From: Thuidium tamariscinum
Taxonomy: Eukaryota; Streptophyta; Bryopsida; Hypnales; Thuidiaceae
Direction of reading: 5' to 3'
Assembly: GCA_947034885.2 (NCBI GenBank)
Contig: OX344758.2
Span: 12,861,067-12,925,066, forward strand
Length of the DNA: 64,000 nt
Notes under the pieces: generated by a model
What the model was told of the DNA's origin: nothing
Database searches by the model: none
The model's input: the letters and a program-made list of their open reading frames with translations, nothing else
Part shown: positions 37,404 through 50,320 of the stretch, one piece after another
How the letters are laid out: each line of letters starts with the position of its first letter
How positions within the stretch are numbered: the stretch's first letter is position 1
Position numbers and translations under genes: made by a program

Positions 37404-37916
37404 ATACTACTTGTCTAGTGAGTACTTTAAATACTATTAAATTAACACAAGCTAGAAAATCAAACAAATGTACATTAGTAGTTTATAGTGTAGCTTGCAA
37501 TGTACACCATGTCTTTAGTTTTTTGCACTATCTACTTCTTTAGAGTGTTGGAAGAATTATAATGGAGTTTGGATGTAGGATGTAGGCAAAATTAATGATA
37601 GTTTTCTTATTCATCATATTTAGGCATTGAGTTGTTGTTTGATTGCAATTTACAGTTCACGATGGCGAATGTTGATATCTGGGTTGATAGGACATCTCGA
37701 CATCCAGAGTCATGTTCGAATGTCTTACGTCTACATCCGCTGCCACCCAGTTGTTATTTGACATTTCCGTTGAAGACATCTTTTATTCTAGATGAGCGAC
37801 TAGGCGCATCAATGCGGATGTGCTTTCGGATGTACTTTCGGATGAATGGCCGAACGGACCTTCGGATGAGCTTTAATGGGATTTAGAACAGGCAGGTAGA
37901 TAGGCTTTGAATGGGC
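37404..37916 (+). other. Region after the LRR exon; possible last NLR exon
   Basis: If the LRR exon is spliced at 37350 (AAG/GTGATT, phase 0), the acceptor atttacag ending at 37657 would add about 76 codons in phase 0 to a stop at 37884-37886. The result is not LRR-like: it starts FTMANVDIWVDRTS and ends with a Met/Arg-rich part derived from short ttcggatg repeats. An earlier acceptor ctttag at about 37541 would add only 13 codons. Neither is convincing. The ttcggatg repeats may instead be the outer edge of the long-TIR element that follows. Confidence 0.35.
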
Positions 37917-38214
37917 TTTAGATGGGCTTCTGATGGACTTTTGGGTAGTCATAAATGTAGACAGGTGGACGAAAAGGTAGAAGGGTGGATGAGTGGAAGG
38001 CAATTACTCAAGGACATATGAAAAAATTTAGGAGAAGCCAAAAGGAAGTCCAAGTGTGTCAACTAAGTAGGTTTAAGGTGTTAGGTCTTCTTTTATTGTG
38101 CTTTTATACAATTTACCCATGTAAGTGTGTAGATGCATTAAAAATCAATGAAAAAATAAAAAATATGCTAGAGGTTTACTTGAAGTAGATATCAAATCTT
38201 CAAGTACACTTCAA

Positions 38215-38690
38215 CACATTTAAAAAAAAAAATTATTGTACATATTTAATAGGATGATAAAAAATGTGTTTGAAATATGCTTAAGGTCTACTTCAAGTAC
38301 ACCTCAAGCACGCTTATACTTTTTCTATTGAGCATGTCATTTAAAAAAATTATTTTGCTTCAAATTCAATGAGAGGATTAATAATGTGCTTGACGAGTGC
38401 TTGAGGTAGACCTCAAGCACACGTGAAGTACACTTTTACTTTCTCCATTGAATACATCATTTTTAAAATTGATTTTGCTTCAAATTCAATGAGAGAATCA
38501 AAAATGTGCTTGAGGTATGCTTGAGATGTTTTTGAAGTAGACCCAAGCACACTTCAAGTACATTTTTATTTTCTCCATTGAATACGTCATTTTTTGAAAT
38601 TTATTTTACTTTAATTTGAATGAGAAGATTGAAAATGTGTTCGAGGTGTACTTGAAGTAGATCTTAAATATACTTGAAGCACATATCAAG
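38215..38690. repeat. Subterminal tandem repeats, left arm
   Basis: About four units of 120-130 bp, each with ttttgcttcaaattcaatga followed by alternating cttgaggt and cctcaagcac motifs. The CTTGAGG/CCTCAAG pairs make each unit partly self-complementary. Inverted counterparts occupy about 42648-43300. Confidence 0.8.
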
Positions 38691-39290
38691 CCCATGTGCT
38701 TGTCTACCTATTTGACCGCCCCGGTTGACCGCTTGACTGTCCATTGTCTAATTGTTGGTCCGTCCAACCATTCATTCATGTGCTTGTCCGCCTCTTTGCT
38801 TACTATGTGTGTATTGTTTTAGAAGTTTGGAAGTCTTCAAGTACTCGAACATTGAATTTTGAAAAAGACTAGTCCATTTTCATTCTTTTAATGACACTGT
38901 TGAATGCTAAAAGTATCCAATATAGTATGAATGTATGAAATGGTAATTCCAGTTATTCCTCCACACATTTACATCCTAAGCCTTGAACCTTATTCAAATT
39001 TCTAATTTTATATTAATTATCGAAAACATTGGTGCAATGTGCACAATATATTTGACTTTCAATTTTTTTGTGAATGTCATTATCAAAATGTAATACATAA
39101 TATGTAAACCTCATTAACTCATTCATTTATTTTTCTAATGTTTTGTGGGGTTTAGGACATCAATTATTATTTGGCGTTGAACTATACAACTACCGAGAGA
39201 AAAGTGAAACATTCAAATATGACCAAAAGACTAAAGTATTTCTTTTAGTTTTTTACTTTTATTGTAAATTGCATTGATAGTTCAAAACAC

Positions 39291-41769
39291 TAAGGTATAC
39301 ATACTATAAGAAATAAATCAATAATTTCTATCGTATTATTTTATTATTCTATTAGAGGATGCTATTGAAAATAGTCAATGCATATTAATGTAATTTAATG
39401 TAGTAGAGTATAGTAGTATAGATCAAGGTTGAATATTACATTCATATAACAAAAATATAATTGAAGTTATTATTGTACATCCTTATACTTATATGTACAT
39501 CCTAAATTATAACTCATCAACAATATTTTGTATATCAAAAATATTGGTGCTTATTAAGTAAAGACTCAAGGGGGACACTTCCCGCATTTTAGGAACCTAT
39601 ATGCGGCAGAACATAGGATGAGTTTAATTCATTTGGGAAATATTTATAAATTTTTATTAAAAAATTACATATAAAGTACGGGACATGAAAAGTGGTAAGT
39701 CCTTTATAAGTAATGTAGGTAGCCAAAACATATGGTCCATTAATTTTTAGGTACATGTAATTTAGAGGCAAGAGAATTGGATCGAAGGAATTATATTTAA
39801 TAAAGTCAATATAGTACTACATCAGAGTTACAATATAGTAAACAGATGAAGGTGCAATTTCAATACAAATGAAGGTGCAATTTTTGGGTTTAGGGACTTA
39901 AGGTTTTTGTAGGTAGCTATTGTATGTTTTGAATTCTCGAAGGTGTTTTTGAATTTAGGGTACTTTTTCAATACCTTGCACATTTAGTATTTTCATTGAC
40001 TTCAGCTTTATGTTTTTGAACCCATTCTTCATAAGGCCTCTAATTCAAAGTATGACTTTCAATTTTAATGTTTTGTGTTTAATTCATTCATGCTAATTGG
40101 TGTTGAAGTGTGCTTATTTTTTATATTTACATGGCAATGCATGTGAAAGTATGTATGTTCAAAGTGCTCTTTCAATAAAAAAATGCATTTCCTAAACCTT
40201 GAACATATCATTGTTTGAGATTGCATAAGATTTTGAGTTAGAAATTGAATCTTTTTTTCTATGATTTATTTCCTTGTGACTTTACTTTCTCATTATTTTT
40301 TTTATTTAGTTTTTTTACTTACAAAAAACATAGGCTAAAAAAATTTGCATTGACTTAGATATTATAAGTAATGATATAAAAGATTATATAGGAGATTTTT
40401 TTGCATTAGGTAATGATAGGGGCCCTCTAAATTTTGCCTAGGAGATATATAGGCCCCCAAAAAATACCCCTCTACTGCACATGGGGCCGTCAAATGTAGT
40501 GAGAGTGTCTCCCGTGAGAGTAAAGAATGAAATTAACCTTCAAATATAATAAGCAATGTTAGTCTTGTACAATAATAAAAAATTATAGACCTTATATATG
40601 TATGTTTGTAATGTATTTCTACATCAAAAATGATATCATGATATACCTCTATTATAATATGAAAATATTAAATATATATTTAATGATTTGAAGGGTTTTC
40701 CCAAATGTAGGTGTAGATTTTAGGATTAAGGGTGCATGCCAAACTGAAAGAGTCAATACTATTATACTACAATTGTACAAGCTATTTCATTAAATGTTGC
40801 ATGAGATGGTGTTGTATTGGAAAAATGAGAAATGGAGAATGATCCATGTCCCCATAAAGCTCCTAAAGTATTACAAAAGCCAAACATAGATTTTGTGTAG
40901 TATTAATCCTTGAAGGACCATTTGTCGCTTAGAAGGACACCTTAGATTTTGTGAAGGTACCAATGCTCTCAATTTTTGAGTTTTTGTCATGATATTTAGA
41001 AATTTTTCTTGAAGATAGCAAAATCGATTACCTCTATGGAAATAAATTGTTTTCTCAATTGATAAATAAGAATACAAGGTATGCTTACAAACAAAAGTTA
41101 TGCTCAAAATTAGAGAGAGCAAGCAACAAAAAGGACTTTTAAAAAATATATATTTTTATCTTTATTTTTATTTACTTTTTCTCGCACATTATATTTTTGT
41201 CTACATAGAAAGCTTAGATTCATTTCATTTGGACAAGTGATGTAAAAGTTATGGATAATCTTCTTTATTGTACATGGTTTAGTTAGTTTGTTAGAAAAAT
41301 ATCACCATTGATATTAGTGAACTCTAATTCCATCTTACAGATATTAACAAAATTTAGATTTTCTAGTATGCCAAACCTACTTCTATTTAACTATTTTTTT
41401 TAAAATGAGAATTAATTTTTTTTCTTTAAATTCTTTCTCTTAGAGTCTCACCCAAATTCCCTTCTATCAAGCATTAAAGCTCAAAACTTTGTGGTGTAAG
41501 AAACTTAAGTTAAAAAGGTTCAAAGTCAAATAATGTAGTCCCACAACTTGCCTGAAACTTCTTCTTCTAATATTTTTTCCTCTAAACCCTTATATCTTGC
41601 AAATAATGTGGTCAAGATTTTTGAATTCATTCCAAGAATTCTCATATATTTAGGTGTAAGATCCTACTATTCCTCCAAAAAAAACAAGGATTTGGTTAGA
41701 GTAAATCATGAGATATTATTTAACAAAGGAGAATGCTCTCTTAGATCTAATGTAATCAATTATGTATAC
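39291..41769. other. Interior of the long-TIR element, no gene seen
   Basis: AT-rich and full of stops in all frames. No transposase motif could be found. Confidence 0.5.
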
Positions 41770-42408
41770 CTTAATGTCTTCAACTATCAATGAATTTTAC
41801 AACAAAAATACAAAACTAAAATAAATACTTTAGTCTTTAAGTCATATTTGAATATTTTACTTTTGTATAGGTAGTTGTCTCGGTAGTTGTACAGAGTTTA
41901 GTGCCAAATAATAATAGATATCCTAAATCCCACAAAACATTGGAAAAATAAATGAATGAGGTAGTGAGGTCTACATATGTACCACATTTTGATAATGACA
42001 TTAAAAAAGAATTGAAGGTCAAATATATTGTACACACTGTACCAATGTTTTTAGTAAGTAATATACAATTTGAAGTTTGGATAGGGTTTAGGTTTTAGGA
42101 TTTAGGATTTGGGATGTAAACATATGGAGAAAGAACTTGAATTACCATTTCATGCATTCATACTACATTGGATACTTCAAGCATTCAATAGTTGTCATTG
42201 AAATAATGGAAGTTGATAGATCTTTTTTAGAATTCAATGTCCTAGTATTCAAGGATTTCCAAAATTTTAAAATAGTAAATTCATAGTCAACAAAGAGTCG
42301 GACAGGTGCATGAGTGAGTGGTTCGACGGTTGGACAAGTCACCAGTCGGAGAGGTGGATAGGTGAGCAATCAAATCGGCAAACATGCAAGTACATAGACG
42401 GGCTTCAT

Positions 42409-42647
42409 ACATTAGGAAAAATTTGGACCCTGAAAGAACCCGTGATTGCGATGCCGTAGTAGTGCAATTAGGGAAAATATTTATTTTTTGGAAAATAAAA
42501 AGTTATTTAAAAAAAATTAAAATTTTTGAAAATGACACATCGAATATGACAATTTAAATTTTTTTAAATTTCGAAAAATATTTTCTGTATTAGTACCGCG
42601 TTGTGTTGTGAAACAACTCGTTTCAGGGATCAAATTTTTCCTAATGT
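42409..42647. mobile_element. MITE inside the right arm (239 bp)
   Basis: Starts ACATTAGGAAAAATTTGG and ends with the inverted CAAATTTTTCCTAATGT; cctgaaa and tttcagg extend the arms. The corresponding place in the left arm (gggcttgatatgtgcttcaa in reverse, near 38675) is uninterrupted. The exact target duplication is unclear. The middle is AT-rich and non-coding. Confidence 0.75.
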
Positions 42648-43300
42648 GTTCTTCAAGTAAGCTTGAGATCTACTTCAAAAACACCTCCAACGTACTTTCA
42701 ATTCTCTTATTCAAATCGAAGTAAAATAAATTTCAAAAAATGATGTGTTCGATAAAAAAAGTAAAAATGTGCTTGAAATGACTTTGAGGTCTACCTCAAG
42801 CACACCTCAAGCATACCTCAAGCACTTTTTTAATCCTCTCATTGAATTTGAAATAAAATAAATTTTAAAGATGACATGTTCAACATAAAAAGTAAAAGTG
42901 TGCTTGAGGTGTGTTTGAGGTCGACTTCAAGCATTTCTCAAGCACATTTTTAATCCTCTCATTGAATTTGAAGCCAAATAAATTTTAAAAATGATGTATT
43001 CAATGGAGAAAGTAATAAAAATGTACTTGAGGTCTACCTCAAGGACACCTCAAGCATACCTCAAGCATATTTTTGATCCTCTCATTGAATTTGAAGCCAA
43101 ATAAATTTAAAAAATGATGTGTTCAATGAAAAAAATAAAGTTTTCTTGACGTAGACCTCAAGCACACCTCAAGTACATTTTTGAAATTCTCATTGAATTT
43201 TGGATAAAATAAATTTTAAAAATAATGTGTTGAAGTATACTTGAAGAATTAAATATTGATATCTACTTCAAGTAAACTTCTTAACTAGCAAATTTTTATT
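42648..43300. repeat. Subterminal tandem repeats, right arm
   Basis: About five units carrying acctcaagcacacctcaagc and ctctcattgaatttgaa, the inverted version of the left-arm array. The copy number differs from the left arm, so the arrays have expanded or contracted independently. Confidence 0.8.
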
Positions 43301-43552
43301 TTCTCATTGATTTTGATGCATCTACATATTTACATGGGTAAACTATACAAAAGCACAATAAAAGAGGACCTAACACCTTAAACCTACTTAGTTGACACAC
43401 TTGGACTTCCTTTTGGCTTCTCCTAAATTTTTTCATTTCTTTTCATATGTCTCGAAATGATTGCCTTCTACTCATCCACCCTTCTACCTTCCCGTCTATC
43501 CGTTTGCCTTTATGATTGTCCATCCAAAAGCTTGTCCAAAAGCCCCATCCTA

Positions 43553-45193
43553 GGGAAAAATGAGTCAAGAAATTTGTGAAAATATCTCTACTCCAAATCA
43601 ACTCAATTTATAAGATTCAATCTTCTCAAATGTAGATTTATGCCTCTAAAATCTAACTTTAGTGTAGATTTTAGTATACAAAAGTAATACAATATATAGA
43701 TTTTGAAGGTTCAAATCCATTTATTATATAGATTTGGAATTTCCAATCTTAATGATTTGTACATTTCAAAATTTTAAAGTAGACTCGTGCTATATTTCCA
43801 GAGTTCAAATTGTAGATATTATATAGATTTGAATTCCACAAACATTTTAAAATTTCACTTATTGTAAATTTTTTTAATTTCTAGAATATACACATACAAG
43901 AATTGGTAGATTTTTGTAAGTAGAAAACTATGCCTCATAAATTCACAACTTACAACTCTTTTGTATCATACCTCTTGGTATCCTTAACAATTGATATGGA
44001 ATGATGACAATTTGTAAAATCTACCAAATATTAGATTGAAACAATATTGAAATGTAAGATGGAGTAATGTGTTGTAAAGTCTACCAATTTAGATTGCAAA
44101 TAGGGGATTTGGAGAAAAATTACAAAAATTCTTGCAAAGAAAATCCCTGACTTTCTTATGTATATGAATTCTTTAAAGATCTCTTCACTATGACATTAGA
44201 AAACAAGGAATCATAGAAATTGGCATAAACTAGTAGGGAAAAACTACATTTTTTCCAAGTAATCACAAAAAATACTAAAACTGTTCTCTATAATGATTGT
44301 CTTGGTTGCCTACAAGAGATTGATAATTCATGTCAATGTAAGTCGCTAAATTGGCACATTTCTTTAAAATGGTGCAAAGGGCTCTAGAAAAAAGAAGGAA
44401 ATGAAATGATTTAGGGATGGAGATAGGGGGGTGAAGATACTAGCTCAATAGTGTACAATGACGAGTCGTTTGCATCTTTTTCATGCATGTTACAATAAAT
44501 AATGTAAATTATGTCAAAATGGAGCATAGAGTAAGGCCAGTTTAGCTAAACTAAAGTTCATATTTCCGTCCCAACTTTTGCAAACTGTTGACATTTCACT
44601 ATTAAACCACAAAGATTTGACTCTTATCTTACAATAGAAAATGGATGATCTAGTCATCTAGTTCTATTGGATACTTGGGTAAGCATTGAAATGAAATCTT
44701 AAGTGAAAAAGTCTCTTGTAATTTTGTTGCTACGTTGTCAATTAAATTGCGTGGTCACAAATGGAGCCAATTGAAACTTTGTAGTTGCACTTCCAAAAAA
44801 ACTAAGTCCTCTAACTCCTCTTCTAGGCTCGTCTCTTAGAATAGTAGATTCATTGGAAGTTTTATTCCCTTGAAAATAAGCTTAGAGGCTAAAAAAAGTT
44901 CTTTTACTTTGATATTTTGTTCAAATTGGAACATTTTGGTTGACTAGAGGGCTTAGAGTGGTTGACTGCTTTTTGATAAGTCAACAAGTCACGGAAACAA
45001 TTATCTTAATTAATACTTAGATTTGACATTGTGGATTAAATTGTGCGAAATGACTACCTTGAACATTATGATATCAAACACAAGAAATAGCTCAAGTGTT
45101 CAGCTACAAGTAGCAAGGACTGTTATTTTCGTGCTCTACCTTCCTATTACCGGATACAACCTCAACAGTTGAACCTTGTTTTAACAATCATAC
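43553..45193. other. Intergenic DNA, no gene seen
   Basis: Positions 43600-43900 contain several tagattt phrases at irregular spacing, not a clean tandem array. Nothing else is recognised. Confidence 0.4.
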
Positions 45194-45197
45194 TTAA

Positions 45198-46216
45198 CCC
45201 TTAAAGGACGGACCTATAATCATTGATTTCAAACCTCATTGCCCATCACTTAGTTTGTTGCCATTTTTGAACTAGTTATGTATGAAAGTTTTTGTATCAT
45301 TAGAGGAGATTTCAATAAAAAAGAAAAAAGATTGAGTTCCCACACAGTGCAAAACTACAAGAATTGTAGATTAGTAAAAAGTTGATGTGGTCAAGCGACA
45401 ACCACGTTAGATTTTTTTTTTTCAAATTTTTTTTCAGCTATTTTTTCAATTTCAGTGGCCTCCCCAATTTTTTTTTTCTTGTATTTATATTGGCTAGCTA
45501 CTATCAACCATTCCCTCATTGTTGCGGGAACAAGGAGATCGAACTAGCTAGAAACGGCCCTTTAAGGAGCCAAATTTCATCTAATGTTATTTTTCAAGGA
45601 TGAAATTACAAGTCCTTTGTACTTCACAAAAACTTTAGATTTTTTTGTGGGGAATTGATTTTTTGAAGAATTTAATTTTGAAGAAGAAATGAAGAAAAAT
45701 CACATCAAATGGAAAATTATTTCAAAAAATCTGAAAATTTTACCATGGATGTATATTTCACTAACAAGCATTATGGTGTAAGCTTAGTTTTTGTATCATT
45801 CTATTATTAAAATACAATGGATATTGAAAATACATCCAAAGTTCGAAATGCAATTAAGTATTCAATATTATAAATTGTCAAATTGGTGTAGAAATTGGAA
45901 TAGATGACCTTCATTTTTTTTAGTTGATCTCAAATTTATTAAAAATCATTTTTGTAGAGAAATTGTACATATAAAGCAAAGAGCAACAACTCCGCCAAAT
46001 ACACAAAAATAGCATATTTTGTAATTTGTTTTTTTACTAACTTTTCATTCATTTGAAGACAAACACAAGGAAAAGTACAAACTCAATTAGTTACTCATCA
46101 TAATCCTCCATGAAAGATCAATAAGAAAAAAATGGATGAAAATTGCTTGCAATCTCTCTTTAGATCAATACATTCTCATCCAAAAGCCATGAATTAACAT
46201 TGCTAGCATTAAGGGG
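45198..46216. mobile_element. TTAA-flanked TIR element R4 (about 1.02 kb)
   Basis: Left end TTAA/CCCTTAAAGGACGGACC (TTAA 45194-45197), right end GCATTAAGGGG/TTAA (46217-46220). Terminal similarity covers only about 7-9 bp, so the pairing is less certain than for R2 and R3. It contains an R5 repeat copy at about 45380-45600 (ggtcaagcgacaaccacg ... ccaaatttcatctaatg). Confidence 0.5.
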
Positions 46217-46220
46217 TTAA

Positions 46221-46480
46221 TATTGAGGGTGTGAAGAGAGCCTCAAGAGAACACCATAAAAATGTAAAGGAGGTCAAGCCTATGATAATTTATAATCATG
46301 CTCTCCATTTGGGATGCATAGCTGCCACTTCAACCTAAAATGGATTCCATTGAGGCTAAATGATGTGAATTTCAAGTAGTTTTCTCCATTGATAACTAAG
46401 ACTAGTCTAGATTTATGTTTTTTACAATTGTATAAAACCTTTCCATTTTAAGTGAAAAGTGTCAATTGAATGATGAATCC
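46221..46480 (+). repeat. Repeat holding the empty site of the 8706 element
   Basis: Corresponds to 8655-8705 joined to 9422-9620: gcctcaagagaacaccataa, then ggtcaagcc with a single TCAA at 46274, then ataatcatgctctccatt and tggattccattgaggc. It is non-coding and shows the ancestral state. Confidence 0.85.
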
Positions 46481-46734
46481 CCCTTTGAAGAGCTGAAGTT
46501 GTCAACACTTTTGTTATGTATAGACTTGGCTTCTGGGATGATGAGAGAGACCTTTCAATGCTAGAAAGGGCGCTTTATAATAGAAGAGGCTTGAAAACTA
46601 CCTAAGCTTGAAAATCGTCCACCATCTCAAATGTACATATTTTGTACATGTTGTTTTTCCATCTTTATAGGAATGTACAAACAATGTACATTTGAGAAGG
46701 TGGGTAGTTTTAGAGTCCTATATCATTTCAACTT

Positions 46735-46930
46735 AAAAATTTCATAACTAGTTCCATAAAGCTCCAAAAAATATGAAATAACTTGGTTTAGATGTCAATT
46801 CCTCTAGTCTTATAAGGAAAATCTACTTTATAAGGAAATTTTACTGAAAAGTAGGTCAAGAAGTTTCACCTCCCCAAAATTCAATCACAGCCCTTAGATG
46901 GGTGCTTTATAGACCTCCTCCCTTGACTCC
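46735..46930 (+). repeat. Dispersed repeat pair, copy 2
   Basis: Counterpart of 12840-13010: tcataactagttcca, gaaataacttg and cagcccttagatgggtg in the same order. Non-coding. Confidence 0.6.
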
Positions 46931-49079
46931 TCAAGCTTCCAGGACAAGTTGATATAGGGGATGACCTGGTTGTACAGGCTTCACAACTATGAATGTGATA
47001 TGTAGACCTCTAAATTGAAACTATAGAATCGTATTGTTGTCTATACCTATCCTAGTTTTGGGATATGCTTCCATAATACCCAAATTCAAAAGGGATTAAA
47101 TTGATGTAATGGCTAATTATTGTTGATATTGCAAATACAGTTGGAGGAAAAATGTTGTTAAATCTAAAGCCTCTTCAAGTATCTGGACTAAAGAGAGCAA
47201 ATCACATGATGTAAACATCATTAGCATTTGGATGATAGCTTATTAGTGTTTGGACAGGGACGTCACTTTGATTGTCTTGAATAGGAAAGTGTTAAAAAAA
47301 AAAAGGTTTACAATAATTGAGGTTGCTGACGTTGGGAAAGATGGCATAAAATTACGCGTCAAATGCTTAGTAATCACCTCCAACAAATTAGATTCCTGAT
47401 GGAAGATTGATGGAAGATTGATTGACAGACTAGAGTGTTCTGTGCCGTAAGGTAACCACAACCAAAAAGTAAAAAGTAAAAGTAAAAGTAATTTTCTAAT
47501 TTTTTAATAAAAGATTTGAAATTTAATACCTTTCTTGTTGTTGGTCAAAATACTACAAAACTAAGCCTTTGTATTCCTCCTCACCAAGGACTTTCCAACA
47601 ATACCAAAAATACAACAAGAAGTCCAATTTGAGAGATCTCAACATAACTATTAACCCCTAGAGGACCATAACTATGTTTCCACCCAAACTGCTCCAGAGC
47701 TGTCATTTCTAGGATAGCTACCAAATTTCATAAAAAAACATTTTTTGACATATGTAACCGTAGGATATTTTAGTGCACTAGTTTGGGAAGATGTAGAAAA
47801 AATTTCAGAAATTTCCACCATGTAGATTGCAAGATATTAGTGTTTGAAGTTACAAAAATCATTTTTTTTTTCACTGCGAAAATCCAGGCAGCTACACTTC
47901 AGAAGGCTACAATTGTATGAAAAAATTTCCAAAATGGTTTCAATTCTTTGGATTCATTCTCCAATTCAAGTTGGTTACATGCTTGAAAATTTTCATATCA
48001 TTTGGAATTGTACAACATGTACAAAAAAAAATAGTAAGTAGAAAGAAGTAGAGAATGATTCAAAATACAAAAATGGTAACAATTTATTTATTGAATAAAA
48101 AAATGCCAATCCCAATGGTTCAAATATTGTAATAAACAACCTACACCCAATGTTTGTTTGTTTTCAAAAATATTGAAAATTGAGTAAAATAAAGGACCTC
48201 AAAGTTTATTTATAGAGAAGAGAATCCATAACTACCCGCAAACTAAAATTCTTCATAACTTTTGACTCATTAATCCAAATGGAATGATTCAAAGTTTTCC
48301 ATGTATATATAAATCTATGAAACCAATTTCAAATTTTTATTTCCAAAAAAAGTGATTTTTTCTGATCTGCCCGAATGTGAGCACTCCTAATTCCACCCTC
48401 GAGTTAAGAGTTTTTCACACGGGTCCTGTGTCTAATTGAGTTTTCTTTCTAATTGGGTATTAAAAGAAAGCCTTCCAAGCAATGAACTCTTTTAGTCACG
48501 TCTTTTAAGTGTTTCTAATCTGATTTCATGGTTATAATTCTATCTATTCTATTCTAAAATTCAACCAAGCGATCCTACTCTGTTCTTATCTTATCAAATG
48601 ATATTACCTAAATCTAATTCCAAGCATTTGATAAAAAGAAACTTAACAGTAAAACAATGAGAATGAAAATCAAATGTGAGCGGTTTACCTCCTCTGCGTA
48701 AATCTCCATGGTCCCGTCATCATACATCATCATGTGTAAATATTCTCCCACAACCTCGCCATCAAAATCATCCCGACTCTCCATCTAATTCATAATAATT
48801 CTCACGTTGTTGGTCAATTAATTTTGTCTTGATTAAAAAGAAATTAAAGGTTATGTAGCGTGAATTCAATTGCGTATTCTTTTAATTCCTAGGTTCCCGG
48901 TGATTAGGAAATACGGCAATTAAATTAGTCTACCTAGTTGGTTAATGTCCTATTCTAAAGAAATCAAAGGAATTCTATTAGTTAACTTATTTGTTGTTCT
49001 TTGTTTTTATTTTAGTTTTCCATTGATATTATAAAATTCCACCAAATTCCAATTGAATTAGATTAATTTGGATGGAATT

Positions 49080-49410
49080 TTCCTTCAAATCTTTTCAAAT
49101 CCAATTTATTTTTGAAATTATTTTAATCCCAAAGAAATTGGTTGTCAATTTGTTTGTTTTCCTTTTGGCTTATTAGAGTATTTTAATCAAAATCTATCAT
49201 CAAATCTTTTCAAATCTAATTAATTTTTGAATTTGCGTTAATTCTAAAGAAATTGGTTGTCAATTTGTTTGTTTCTTTTTTGGCTTATTAAAATATTTTA
49301 ATCAAAAACTATCATCAAATCTTTTCAAATCTAAGTAATTTTTGAATTTGCGTTAATTCTAAAGAAATTGGTTGTCAATTTGTTTGTTTCTTTTTTGGCT
49401 TATTAGGCCT
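49080..49410 (+). repeat. Tandem repeat, three units of about 115 bp
   Basis: The phrase gttgtcaatttgtttgttt recurs at 49141, 49256 and 49371, and each is preceded by tcttttcaaatc. Units 2 and 3 are nearly identical. The array lies inside the 4.18-kb insertion. Confidence 0.9.
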
Positions 49411-50230
49411 AATAAAACAAAACCAACAAAATCCAAGCCGTCTAAGAATCTAATTAATAACTAACTACCAAAGAATGTAGAACATACCCCAAGAATAAAA
49501 ACCAATTCGATAGTGAGATTCCTAAACAATGAGTTTTTAATTGCCAAAGGTCAAACACAAAGAATATAGCACCTTATTCAATAGTGAGATTCTTTTAAGA
49601 AATGATTTTTTAATGCCAAATTCCCTCACGTGGTTATCTCTCACGTAATCCTTCTCCCCTTAATTCCTTTCTTCTTTCTCAACCTTGCACTTAGTTTTTT
49701 GCAATGTTTAGTGAAGAAGTTGGCTATGGAGTTTTGAGTGAATAGAGCTTCTAGGATGGAGTGTCAAAGTTGCAAAGAGTAGATTTTTAATGTAAAATCA
49801 AAAGTGGTGGAGGAGTTTTAATTCCACATCTTTTGATTTTCGATTAAAACCCAATTTTTGTAATATCACTTTTCCAACCCAAGTTGGTGTAAGGAGCACT
49901 TATTTGTTTTGTTATGTGTGTGTGTGTTGGCTATGGTCTGTGTGTTCTTGTTGTTTGGTTTGTATTTTTTGTTTTTTGTTTTTCCTTGGTCGGTCCCTGG
50001 ACTTGGCCTGGCCTAGCTTGGCTCCGCTCCCTGCTCTGACTCCGCTCCCCGCTCTGTCACGTGGCGCTCCCCCGCTGGGCTGACCCCGCCCCGTCATCCG
50101 CCTACGTGGCGGCTTCGGATTGGGCCAGGGGGGGAGTCTGCTGCTGCCTTCGGGGAGTCTACTGCTGCCTTGCTCCGTCGGTCTGGCCTTCTGGCCTGGA
50201 ATTTGAACACTAAACCGAATTTTGGGATTT

Positions 50231-50320
50231 TAAACTAAAGGAAACTTTGGATACTAAACTAAAGGAAATTTTGGATACTAAACTAAAGGAAATTTTGGAC
50301 ACTAAACTAAAGAGTCATTT
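50231..50320 (+). repeat. 24-bp tandem repeat, about 3.5 units
   Basis: The unit is taaactaaaggaaattttgg followed by atac, with one or two differences between units. It sits just downstream of the GC-rich part of the insertion. Confidence 0.9.

Larger units (their letters stand above)
37917..43552. mobile_element. Long-TIR element without coding capacity (5.6 kb)
   Basis: The left arm (about 37917-39290) and right arm (about 41770-43552) are inverted copies. Matching landmarks include ggtagaagggtggatgagtg (37976) with its complement near 43475, the segment gtgtcaactaagtaggttta (38056) with its complement near 43380, and gactaaagtatttcttt (39229) with its complement near 41825. Arms of well over 1 kb resemble foldback or some Mutator-like elements. 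The 2.5-kb middle shows no transposase. Outer ends are approximate; I did not find a target duplication. Confidence 0.75.

Noticed and set aside
38215..43300. Regularly spaced repeats suggesting a CRISPR array
   Set aside because: Units are 120-130 bp without unique spacers, in a eukaryotic genome, inside transposon arms.
49875..49900. ttggtgtaaggagc as a tRNA primer-binding site dividing the 4.18-kb insertion into LTR and interior
   Set aside because: It is not preceded by a GCTCACA-type LTR end, and the two ends of the insertion do not repeat each other.
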